Assembly: GCA_026416655.1 (NCBI GenBank)
Contig: JAOAES010000107.1
Span: 1 to 5,091, forward strand
Source: Fimbriimonadales bacterium
Lineage (GTDB): Bacteria > Armatimonadota > Fimbriimonadia > Fimbriimonadales > GBS-DC
Length of the DNA: 5,091 nucleotides
Reading direction: 5' to 3'
A program made the position numbers and the translations under genes. Positions 1-5,091 of the stretch are shown one piece after another. The notes under the pieces were generated by a model. That model did not search any database. It saw only the letters and a list, made by a program, of their open reading frames with translations, and had not been told where the DNA came from. Each line of letters begins with the position of its first letter. The first letter of the stretch is position 1.

Positions 1-1313
1 TCCTCGCCGTAGAGCAGGCGTTCGGCTTTGGCGCGGGGGGCGTCGAGCCGTTCGAACACGACGGTGGTGGGCGCGGGGCGGTTGTTGCCGTCGGTGGCGC
101 GCAGGCGCAGTTGGGCGGGCGCGGGCAGGCTCACGGTGGGCATCGCGCTCACAGGCGCGCTGAAGCGGAACTCCTGCGGGGTGTGGTGGTCAGCGAATGC
201 CATCGCGCGGTACTCGCCCTGCGGCAGCTGCGCTTGAAACCGCCCTGCCGAGTCGGTGCGCACGACAGTCATAAACTGTTCGCGCTCGCCGTTGGGCTGG
301 AAGATGTAGACGCGGGCGTTCTCGATGGGCGCGCCGTTGCCGTTGCGCACCACGCCTGAGGCGAGAGTGGTTTCGGGCTTGAGGTTCAGCAGGCGATTGC
401 GCTCGGCGCGGATGGTCTCGGTTTCGCCCTTGCCCAGCGTGAGCGCCCAGCGCACCGAGACGCGCCCCTTCGGCTCCACGGGCGCGTTGTTCAGCAGGTA
501 GAGCAGGTAGATGTCCTGCACTTTCTGCACCAGGGGGAACCGCTCGGCGATTGGGTAGAAGCCGTAGCTGAGGCGATGGTTCACGGCGGCGGCGTAGGGG
601 ATGTCGCCGCGCAGGGTCTGCACCAGCGCCAGCGCGCCTGTGCCCGCCGCCGCGCCTTCCGCCGCCTTCGCATGCCCGAACGGGGGCATGTACATCTGCA
701 TCCCGTCGTCCTGAATCCAGCCCTGCACGAGGGTGTAGGTCTGCGGGCGGTCGGTGGGGTTCTCGATGGTCGCCTCCATCAGCAGGGTGGGGCGGTCGGG
801 TTCCAGCGTGTAGGTAATCGTCACGCGCACGCCCATCGGCTGGCTGGGGATGCGCGTGGTCTGGTCAATCAGGGGCAGGCGTTCGTCCACCATCTGCACG
901 CGCAGCACGGCGGGCTTGCCCTCGCCGCCGACGGAGAGGACTTCGATAGTTTCAGGGCGCAGGGTACGCGCGGTGAACAGCCCGCGTGCGTCGGCAATCC
1001 CGAAAAACAGCTCGCCGAGAAAGTCGCTCTGGCGTCCGTTCTCGTGCAGCACGGCGTCCACCAGCCTGCCGCCGAATCGGGCGTAGCCGTGCGTGGGGCG
1101 AATCGGTGTGATGACAAAGCTCGCCAGATGATTGCGCAGCACATAGTCGCCCGGTCGCCCTTCGGCTTTGGGTCCGCTGGGTAAGTCGCGCTCGGTCGCG
1201 GTAATCACTTCGGCGACGCCCTGCGGGGGTACGGGCAGTCGCTTGTTGCTATACGCCAGCTGCCAGGTCAGCAGCATGCTCAAAACGCTCAGTAGAAATA
1301 ACGCTCGCCTCAT
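1..1313 (-). CDS. CehA/McbA-like metallohydrolase, N-terminal part (3' end off window)
   Basis: An uninterrupted frame of 437 codons starts with ATG at 1313 and runs off base 1 without a stop, so the gene is truncated at its 3' end by the window. The start is supported by a strong ribosome binding site (GAGGGAGGG, 1320-1328). Residues 1-22 look like a Sec signal peptide: MRR, a Leu-rich core, then A-Y-S, suggesting export. Residues about 57-310 are a beta-rich region with GDYVLRN, a GGRLVDAV stretch and a long run ending in ENPTD, which resembles the N-terminal region of CehA/McbA-type proteins. Residues about 316-398 look like a carboxypeptidase-regulatory (Ig-like) domain (ASGVVRNGNGAPIENARVYI, then TDSAGRF, then LPQGEYRA). 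In that family a metal-dependent PHP-type hydrolase domain follows, which would lie beyond base 1 and is not seen. The family call is from remembered pattern; if the downstream part lacks a PHP domain it is only a secreted carboxypeptidase-regulatory-domain protein. The coding call itself is very secure. Confidence 0.7.
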   Translation of the reverse strand, partial: MRRALFLLSVLSMLLTWQLAYSNKRLPVPPQGVAEVITATERDLPSGPKAEGRPGDYVLRNHLASFVITPIRPTHGYARFGGRLVDAVLHENGRQSDFLGELFFGIADARGLFTARTLRPETIEVLSVGGEGKPAVLRVQMVDERLPLIDQTTRIPSQPMGVRVTITYTLEPDRPTLLMEATIENPTDRPQTYTLVQGWIQDDGMQMYMPPFGHAKAAEGAAAGTGALALVQTLRGDIPYAAAVNHRLSYGFYPIAERFPLVQKVQDIYLLYLLNNAPVEPKGRVSVRWALTLGKGETETIRAERNRLLNLKPETTLASGVVRNGNGAPIENARVYIFQPNGEREQFMTVVRTDSAGRFQAQLPQGEYRAMAFADHHTPQEFRFSAPVSAMPTVSLPAPAQLRLRATDGNNRPAPTTVVFERLDAPRAKAERLLYGE

Positions 1314-1319
1314 CGCTTT

Positions 1320-1328
1320 CCCTCCCTC
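1320..1328 (-). promoter_or_regulatory. Strong ribosome binding site of the CehA-like gene
   Basis: The minus strand reads GAGGGAGGG followed by AAAGCG and ATG. This purine-rich block sits 6 bases before the start codon and decides the start at 1313. It is the best Shine-Dalgarno sequence in the window after the one before the M42 gene. Confidence 0.8.
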
Positions 1329-1353
1329 GCACTCTGCGAGTGGAAAAAGTATA
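1326..1353 (-). promoter_or_regulatory. Candidate promoter -10 box and 5'-terminal hairpin for the CehA-like gene
   Basis: On the minus strand TATACT (1353-1348) matches the -10 consensus at five of six bases. Normal spacing puts the transcript start near A1341. The next bases form a perfect 6-bp stem with a 3-base loop, CTCGCA-GAG-TGCGAG (1340-1326), which would be the very 5' end of the mRNA and touches the ribosome binding site. No convincing -35 hexamer is found 16-18 bases upstream, so the promoter call is tentative. The hairpin itself is directly visible. Confidence 0.35.
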
Positions 1354-1425
1354 CCGACTGGCGGGTTAAGAGATTTTTAATGAGTGTGGACGACAGGCTA
1401 ATCGATCTCAGCGTAGTTGCAGTGA

Positions 1426-2703
1426 CTACTTCTTTATTGCCTCTACAGGCACGACTCGGTCGAACAGAACCGTCTCCAGTGGGACACGGTGGCTAAACTC
1501 CACACGCACAGTGGGCAGAACCCACCGGTTGCCGTTCCGGACGAGTTTTACGGGTATCAGAAAAGGCTCGCCAGGTTTTGAGGCAAGCCCCAGCACCACC
1601 CCCCGCGGAGGGCGCGGCTCAGATTCGAACAGGTGAGTGACTTCAGGCTCAAGGCGATACTTCTTGCGCAGCGGCGATTTGTGGCGCGCGATTTCCAGGC
1701 TGTCCACATGCAGGCATAGTGTCGCCCAACCGTCTTCATGAGCTAAGCCATATCTTGGCTCCTGACGCAGCCAGCGCACGCGCGCGCCGCTGGGCGTGCG
1801 CCACTCCATGTCTCGCAGCGGAATCACGTAAGCATATCCATACCGATGGCGACGCACTTCGACTGGCTCACCAGAGAGGTCGATGGTCTCTTCATAGGTT
1901 TCACACTTCTGCAACCTGCCGAGAATGCGACAGACGCGATAGCAATCCCCAAATATCGTATACATAGGCTGGCGACCGCTAACTTGTTGCGAATTGCTCT
2001 TGCCGGGCTTCAGGAAAACCGCACTGCCCTTCTTGTTCGGGCGCTTCGCTTCCGCGAGGATAGACTCCACCGAACTGCTGTTGGGCAGCGGCGTGAGCCA
2101 TTCAGGAATCCATGCGTCTATCTGGAACTTCCACTCATAGGGTGGTTTGCTACGCACTTCGTATTGGCGAAACCCTATGGTCATGGGCGAGGAACCGTCC
2201 TTAGCTACCTGCGTTGCCGCGCCCAGGCGTATATCGATTTCAGGGTGGCGCACCCACTCGTCATAGGTCTCCTGCGGTTTGACGGCGTGGATCGGGCTTG
2301 GCGGTCGCAAGCGCCAGCGCGAGGTTGTTCCCCCTTGACGCGCTTCCAGCGTAACGAAAGCCACGGACGGGGGGTGATTCAAAAAAATCCTTACGCGACG
2401 GCTGTTCGGGTAAGGCGAAACATCGGACGATATCCATCGGTAGTCTACTCGCCTGCCCGCAGGGTCATACGCGGCGAATTCAGGGACGCTGCGCGCAGGC
2501 GAGTTAGACAGCGACTGGATATGCACAGCCATCAGTCGCTCAGAGCCGAAATCCAGTAGTTCGATGGCGCGCAGGTACAGCCCGTTCTGCTTGCGCGGTG
2601 TGGCGAGGTCTAAATACCCGCCCAGCGTGCGTTCAGAATACCAGTACACGCCGCCCCCGACCAGAAGCAGCCCCACGATGCCCAGCATCACAAGGTACCG
2701 CAT
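1426..2703 (-). CDS. Membrane-anchored protein of unknown function (425 aa)
   Basis: I do not recognise this protein. Residues 3-22 form one hydrophobic segment (VMLGIVGLLLVGGGVYW) after MRY, with no clear cleavage site, so it is best read as an N-terminal membrane anchor or uncleaved signal with about 400 residues outside the cytoplasm. The body alternates short hydrophobic strands with Arg/Pro-rich loops and many Trp and Tyr residues, as in beta-sandwich envelope proteins. Four cysteines are present: Cys254, Cys258 and Cys267 cluster together and Cys330 follows, so disulfides or a metal site are possible. No catalytic motif is visible. ATG at 2703 is chosen because Arg2 gives the positive-inside charge; Met6 (2688) is an alternative start. 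The gene begins 50 bases after the M42 stop, probably on the same transcript. Its base composition looks somewhat richer in A+T than the peptidase gene, as often seen in lineage-specific genes. The reading frame is secure; the function is unknown. Confidence 0.85.
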   Translation of the reverse strand: MRYLVMLGIVGLLLVGGGVYWYSERTLGGYLDLATPRKQNGLYLRAIELLDFGSERLMAVHIQSLSNSPARSVPEFAAYDPAGRRVDYRWISSDVSPYPNSRRVRIFLNHPPSVAFVTLEARQGGTTSRWRLRPPSPIHAVKPQETYDEWVRHPEIDIRLGAATQVAKDGSSPMTIGFRQYEVRSKPPYEWKFQIDAWIPEWLTPLPNSSSVESILAEAKRPNKKGSAVFLKPGKSNSQQVSGRQPMYTIFGDCYRVCRILGRLQKCETYEETIDLSGEPVEVRRHRYGYAYVIPLRDMEWRTPSGARVRWLRQEPRYGLAHEDGWATLCLHVDSLEIARHKSPLRKKYRLEPEVTHLFESEPRPPRGVVLGLASKPGEPFLIPVKLVRNGNRWVLPTVRVEFSHRVPLETVLFDRVVPVEAIKK

Positions 2704-2717
2704 GCGCTCACCCGCAT
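2688..2717 (-). other. Possible 9-codon upstream frame overlapping the 425-aa gene
   Basis: A second ATG (2717-2715) lies out of frame just before the main start and encodes MRVSACGTL, then TGA. It has its own ribosome-binding-like GAGGT (2725-2729) 7 bases upstream, arguably better spaced than that of the main ATG. Its stop shares a base with Met6 of the big protein (TGATG, 2690-2686), the arrangement used for translational re-initiation. It is short enough to arise by chance, so this is a candidate leader frame and not an established gene. Confidence 0.25.
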
Positions 2718-2719
2718 GC
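2700..2719 (-). promoter_or_regulatory. Start-codon hairpin of the 425-aa gene
   Basis: The minus-strand RNA reads GCAUGCG-GGUGAG-CGCAUGC: a perfect 7-bp stem with a 6-base loop. The loop is the ribosome binding sequence (GGUGAG), and the 3' arm holds the AUG of the membrane protein. Folding would pair the start codon while exposing the Shine-Dalgarno. The stem is directly visible; a role in translation control is inferred. Confidence 0.5.
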
Positions 2720-2753
2720 AGGATACCTCGCCGGTGCAGAAAATCCTGCTCGT

Positions 2754-3812
2754 TTACGGCGTGAAGTTCGTATCAGGCTTCACGCGCCGGGTGAACGCCG
2801 CGAGCAGGCGCGCCGCGTTCTCCACATCGTCGAGGTGGAGCAGCTCGCACGGCGTGTGCATATAGCGCAACGGTACCGAGACCAGTCCCGTCGCCATGCC
2901 TGCCTTGTTGAGCTGCATCGCGTTGGCGTCGGTACCGGTACCGCCCCCCGCCGCCTCCAGCTGATAGGGGATGCCCTCCGCCTCCGCCGCCTCCACGAGC
3001 ATCTCGAACACGCGCGGGTTGATGTTCGCGCCGCGGCAGATGACGGGTCCCTTGCCGGGGCGCATGTCGCCCACGCGCCGCTTGTCAACAGTAGGGTAGT
3101 CCGAAGCGTGGGTCACATCGACGGCGATACCGACGGGCGCGTCCACGCCATACGCGCTGGTGCGCGCGCCGCGCAAGCCAATCTCCTCCTGCACGGTGGC
3201 GACGGCGTACACCGCAGCCGTGGGGCGGTCTTCCGCAAGCAGGCGCAACGCCTCCGCCACGATGAACGAACCCATCTTGTTGTCGAACCCGCGCGCCGTC
3301 GCGAAGCCGTTTTGCAGCTCCTGAAACTCCCCCGCGAAGGTCACAGGGTCGCCGATGCGCACTTTTGCCTGTGCGTCCTCTTTATCCTTCGCGCCGATGT
3401 CGATCCACAGGTCGTGCAACTTGGGGGCTTTCGTGCGCTCGTCGTCGTCCAGCAGGTGGATGGGCTTCTTGCCAATCACGCCGGGGATAGAGCCGTTTTT
3501 GGTATGTACCAGCACGCGCTGCCCGACGGGGATAACAGGGTCGTGTCCGCCTATCGGACCGAAATAGAGGAACCCTTCGTCGGAGATATACTTCACGATG
3601 AAGCCGATTTCGTCCATATGCCCGGCGAACATCACGCGGGGCGCGCCCGATTCGTTCAGCACGGCAATCGTGTTGCCCATCACATCGGTATAAACCCGGT
3701 CGGCGAACTCGCGCGTATAGGCGCGATAGACTTCCGCCGCGCGCTGCTCGTAGCCCGAGGGCGACGGCGCGTTCACAATAGCCTTCAAAAACGCCAGCGA
3801 TTCTGCTCTCAT
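2754..3812 (-). CDS. M42-family metal-dependent aminopeptidase
   Basis: This 352-residue cytoplasmic enzyme belongs to the M42 (FrvX/TET-type glutamyl aminopeptidase/CelM) family, which trims N-terminal residues from peptides and in studied members assembles into dodecameric tetrahedra with two Zn or Co ions per site. All expected residues are present in order: His65 and Asp67 in AGHMDE, Asp177 in GFDNKMG, Glu209 (general base) and Glu210 in QEEIGLRGA, Asp232 in VDVTHASD, and His319 in YMHTPCE. The length is normal for the family, so the gene looks intact. The start at 3812 is chosen over an in-frame ATG at 4088 because the extra 92 residues are low-complexity Arg/Gln/Gly-rich sequence lying antiparallel to nothing known, and merely read ribH in another frame. 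The chosen start has AGGAGAG 5 bases upstream and overlaps the ribH stop as ATGA, so translation is probably coupled to ribH. The specific peptide substrate cannot be told from sequence. Confidence 0.96.
   Translation of the reverse strand: MRAESLAFLKAIVNAPSPSGYEQRAAEVYRAYTREFADRVYTDVMGNTIAVLNESGAPRVMFAGHMDEIGFIVKYISDEGFLYFGPIGGHDPVIPVGQRVLVHTKNGSIPGVIGKKPIHLLDDDERTKAPKLHDLWIDIGAKDKEDAQAKVRIGDPVTFAGEFQELQNGFATARGFDNKMGSFIVAEALRLLAEDRPTAAVYAVATVQEEIGLRGARTSAYGVDAPVGIAVDVTHASDYPTVDKRRVGDMRPGKGPVICRGANINPRVFEMLVEAAEAEGIPYQLEAAGGGTGTDANAMQLNKAGMATGLVSVPLRYMHTPCELLHLDDVENAARLLAAFTRRVKPDTNFTP
2759..2785 (-). promoter_or_regulatory. Hairpin in the last codons of the M42 gene
   Basis: GCGTGAAG (2759-2766) and CTTCACGC (2778-2785) are perfect 8-bp inverted arms around an 11-base spacer. 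The stem ends two bases before the stop codon TAA. No T-tract follows, so it is not a standard terminator. It could shield the mRNA 3' end or reduce read-through into the next gene, or be chance in coding sequence. Confidence 0.3.
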
Positions 3813-3824
3813 AGCGTCTCTCCT
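3809..3824 (-). promoter_or_regulatory. ribH/M42 ATGA overlap with internal ribosome binding site
   Basis: The ribH stop TGA (3811-3809) and the M42 start ATG (3812-3810) overlap in ATGA. AGGAGAG (3824-3818) lies inside the last ribH codons, 5 bases before the M42 ATG. This is the classic layout for translational coupling and indicates that both genes share one mRNA. Confidence 0.85.
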
Positions 3825-4282
3825 GTTATGCGCAATAGATTTGCCATTTCGATCGCGCTGAGCGCGGCTTCGCTGCCCTTGTTGCCCATCTTGCCGCCCG
3901 CGCGCGCCAGTCCCTGCTCGAAAGTGGCGTCGGTGAGGATTCCCAGCGCAATCGGCTTGCCCGTCTCCACCATCAGGCTCATCAGCGCGCTGCAGACTGC
4001 GCTGCTGATGTGTTGCGCGTGGCTGGTCTCGCCCTGTAGCACCGCGCCGAGACAGATAATCGCGTCGTATTCGTTGGAGTGGGCGCACTCCCGCGCGACG
4101 ACGGGAATCTCCCAGCTGCCGGGAACGGTGTAGATATCGATGGCGTCGGGGTCTGCGCCGTGTCGGAGCAGGGTCTGAATCGCGCCCTCCTTCAGGCGAT
4201 CGGTAATCAGTTCATTATAGCGGCTGACGACAATCGCGAACCGCAGTCCCTGCGCGCTCAGGTTGCCCTCGAAATGGCTCAT
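3809..4282 (-). CDS. ribH: 6,7-dimethyl-8-ribityllumazine synthase
   Basis: RibH catalyses the penultimate step of riboflavin synthesis, condensing 5-amino-6-ribitylamino-uracil with 3,4-dihydroxy-2-butanone 4-phosphate to lumazine in the cytoplasm. At 157 residues it is the normal length. Visible family marks are RYNELIT (residues 21-27, aromatic Tyr22 in the place that stacks on substrate), VPGSWEIP (53-60), GAVLQGETSHAQHI (79-92) with the phosphate-binding GET and the catalytic His88, GILTDATFEQGLARAG (114-129) with phosphate-contacting Arg127, and NKGSEAA (134-140). Nothing essential is missing. The pairing with an M42 peptidase rather than ribD, ribE or ribBA is unusual; the other riboflavin genes must lie elsewhere. 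No ribosome binding site precedes the ATG, but a -10-like box does, so the transcript may be leaderless. There is no room for, or sign of, an FMN riboswitch. Identification is secure. Confidence 0.97.
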   Translation of the reverse strand: MSHFEGNLSAQGLRFAIVVSRYNELITDRLKEGAIQTLLRHGADPDAIDIYTVPGSWEIPVVARECAHSNEYDAIICLGAVLQGETSHAQHISSAVCSALMSLMVETGKPIALGILTDATFEQGLARAGGKMGNKGSEAALSAIEMANLLRITGETL

Positions 4283-4296
4283 CGGGGTAATTTATA
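4283..4296 (-). promoter_or_regulatory. Candidate promoter for a leaderless ribH transcript
   Basis: The minus strand reads TATAAATTACCCCG directly before the ribH ATG. TATAAA (4296-4291) or TAAATT (4294-4289, fitting TANNNT) would place transcription start at or within two bases of the A of the start codon. No Shine-Dalgarno sequence lies in between. No clear -35 hexamer is seen. Confidence 0.4.
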
Positions 4297-4316
4297 CCTG
4301 ATGAACGCAAAGTAGA

Positions 4317-4381
4317 GTGCGACGGCGTCCCCACCGTCGTGACCGCATCAAAATGATACGACGGCGGGGACGCCGTCGCAC
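4317..4381 (-). repeat. Compound inverted repeat between the partial gene and ribH
   Basis: Arms 4317-4340 and 4358-4381 are inverted copies matching at 23 of 24 bases around a 17-base loop. The single difference (4333 against 4365) is an A/C mismatch on the plus strand but a G·U pair in minus-strand RNA, so the stem is fully paired only in the transcript of these genes. Each arm is also a small hairpin of its own (CGACGG/CCGTCG, 8-base loops, at 4320-4339 and 4359-4378), giving a two-unit head-to-head layout like REP/BIME elements. It begins 9 bases after the upstream stop and ends 35 bases before ribH. It lacks a T-tract (only CTTT nearby), so a standard intrinsic terminator is unlikely, though it may still end or protect the upstream mRNA. 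No second copy occurs in this window. Confidence 0.75.
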
Positions 4382-4390
4382 CCGATCGGT

Positions 4391-5091
4391 TCAGAAATCC
4401 GCTATCGCTGATTGAGTCGCCCACATGACATAGGGATTGAGAGGGTAGCCGCCTTGAACTATCTCAATTAATCGCTCGACGCGATCTTCTACCTTGTCCG
4501 TCTGATAGACCCACACCTCGGCGGGGTTGTAGCCATCCTCGACAGGCGACCAGCTCAGGCGCCACCCCTTGTCGCGCTGCTCCAGTTTCGCCTGCTGGAT
4601 TATCTTGACTTGCCGGGAGCGACTCACCTGCAGACACGCGGCTTCACCCACGCTCAGACTCACCGAAGGGGCGAGGCTACTGACGAACTTACCCGACAGC
4701 ACAGCAATCACGACGAGTTCATCCTCAGCAGGCTCCCGCGGCTCGAAGCGGACGGCAATCCATGTGTTGTCCCGAGGCGCAAGCGAGGGCATATGCAAGG
4801 TAAGCACGGACTGTTCCGAGCCGCGCCCTCGAAAGTAAGCGACTTCCGCCTCCGTTCCCTGCGCGTTGACCTGCGCCGTCTCGACTTGCATGATGGAACC
4901 CCCTTCGTCCTTGGGGTCAGGTTCGGCGCGTAGCCGCATCACGGTTCCAGAACTCCAGCGGATTGCTTGCGGATGGTCGAGCCGCCAGGAAAACCGCCCG
5001 TCGCGCCACTCAACAGGGATGAGACGCTTCTCGAAACCGGTGCCTTTGTTCCCAGCAGCGTCGGTCTCGGGATGCGTCTTGGGATACACAA
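4391..5091 (-). CDS. Beta-rich protein of unknown function, C-terminal part (5' end off window)
   Basis: An open frame of 232 codons plus a TGA stop (4393-4391) reaches the window edge. The first in-window start-like codon is GTG at 5089, but the sequence from there (VYPKTHPETDAAGNKGTG) reads like the inside of a protein, with no signal peptide or ribosome binding site visible, so the true start is probably outside. The last 65 residues (GWRLSWSPVEDGYNPAEVWVY) have the Trp/Tyr strand pattern of a fibronectin-III-like fold. Residues about 21-160 are also short beta strands with Glu/Arg-rich loops (LIPVEWRDGRFSWRL, WIAVRFEPREPAEDELVVIAV). No catalytic motif or membrane segment is visible. A surface or secreted structural role is possible but only inferred from the domain look. 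A compound hairpin follows 9 bases after the stop. Confidence 0.75.
   Translation of the reverse strand, partial: VYPKTHPETDAAGNKGTGFEKRLIPVEWRDGRFSWRLDHPQAIRWSSGTVMRLRAEPDPKDEGGSIMQVETAQVNAQGTEAEVAYFRGRGSEQSVLTLHMPSLAPRDNTWIAVRFEPREPAEDELVVIAVLSGKFVSSLAPSVSLSVGEAACLQVSRSRQVKIIQQAKLEQRDKGWRLSWSPVEDGYNPAEVWVYQTDKVEDRVERLIEIVQGGYPLNPYVMWATQSAIADF

Noticed and set aside
576..1184. Plus-strand frame of 202 codons opposite the CehA-like gene
   Set aside because: The minus-strand frame has a signal peptide, a ribosome binding site and recognisable domains; the plus frame is Gly/His/Arg-rich without any motif.
1413..1429. 5-bp inverted repeat at the stop codon of the 425-aa gene as a terminator
   Set aside because: The stem is short and A/T-containing and no T-tract follows on the minus strand, so it does not qualify as an intrinsic terminator.
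1846..2559. Plus-strand frame of 237 codons opposite the membrane protein
   Set aside because: No ribosome binding site or recognisable domain; the minus-strand frame is longer, has a clear membrane anchor and fits the gene order.
2720..2753. Own promoter for the 425-aa gene (TATCCT box)
   Set aside because: The box has no matching -35, and the short 50-base spacer after M42 favours read-through.
2931..2942. 12-bp perfect palindrome GGTACCGGTACC
   Set aside because: It encodes the conserved Gly-Thr-Gly-Thr of the M42 protein (GGGTGTDANAM) with repeated identical codons, so coding constraint explains it.
2941..2999. CCGCC/CCTCC-rich low-complexity tract
   Set aside because: It codes for the Ala/Glu-rich helix of the M42 protein (EAAEAEG) and the following AAGGG; no exact tandem period.
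2598..4133. Plus-strand open frame of 511 codons antisense to M42 and ribH
   Set aside because: It lies fully opposite two securely identified genes and reads as Arg/His/Val-rich sequence with no domain, which is the usual result of G/C-biased third codon positions.
4283..4390. FMN riboswitch upstream of ribH
   Set aside because: The gap is only 108 bases, most of it taken by the inverted repeat, and no RFN-element conserved segments are visible.
4215..4424. Minus-strand 69-codon frame across the inverted repeat
   Set aside because: It overlaps both neighbours, translates the hairpin repeat, and has no coding features.

Overview
All five genes in this 5.1 kb, GC-rich window lie on the minus strand, so the window reads right to left: a partial secreted-looking or structural protein (5' end off the window), ribH (lumazine synthase), an M42-family metal aminopeptidase, a membrane-anchored protein of unknown function, and the N-terminal 437 residues of a CehA/McbA-like metallohydrolase that runs off base 1. 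Coding density is high, with gaps of 108, 50 and 112 bases. There is no tRNA, rRNA, CRISPR array or transposase. The long plus-strand reading frames are antisense shadows. Strong G/C bias at third codon positions and the combination of a stand-alone ribH, an M42 peptidase and a long CehA-type protein suggest an environmental bacterium, possibly Armatimonadota-like or a similar deep-branching phylum. That assignment is inference and weak.

Region by region. 5091-4391: C-terminal 233 codons of a beta-rich protein, possibly fibronectin-III-like at its end. 4381-4317: a 24-bp inverted repeat, each arm itself a small hairpin, starting 9 bases after that gene's stop. 4296-4283: an A+T-rich -10-like box so close to the ribH ATG that ribH may be leaderless. 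4282-3809: ribH. 3812-2754: M42 peptidase, overlapping ribH by ATGA. 2753-2704: a short structured spacer. 2703-1426: unknown membrane-anchored protein whose start codon lies in a 7-bp stem with its ribosome binding site in the loop. 1425-1314: spacer with a -10-like box and a small hairpin at the predicted 5' end of the next mRNA. 1313-1: CehA/McbA-like protein.

RibH and M42 are very probably co-translated. The unknown membrane protein probably shares their transcript, while the CehA-like gene may have its own promoter. No single pathway links the products: riboflavin synthesis, peptide breakdown, an unknown envelope protein and a secreted hydrolase. The parts worth following up are regulatory and structural: the compound inverted repeat, the start-codon hairpin with an overlapping 9-codon upstream frame, and the likely leaderless ribH start. 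I see no convincing new multi-gene system.
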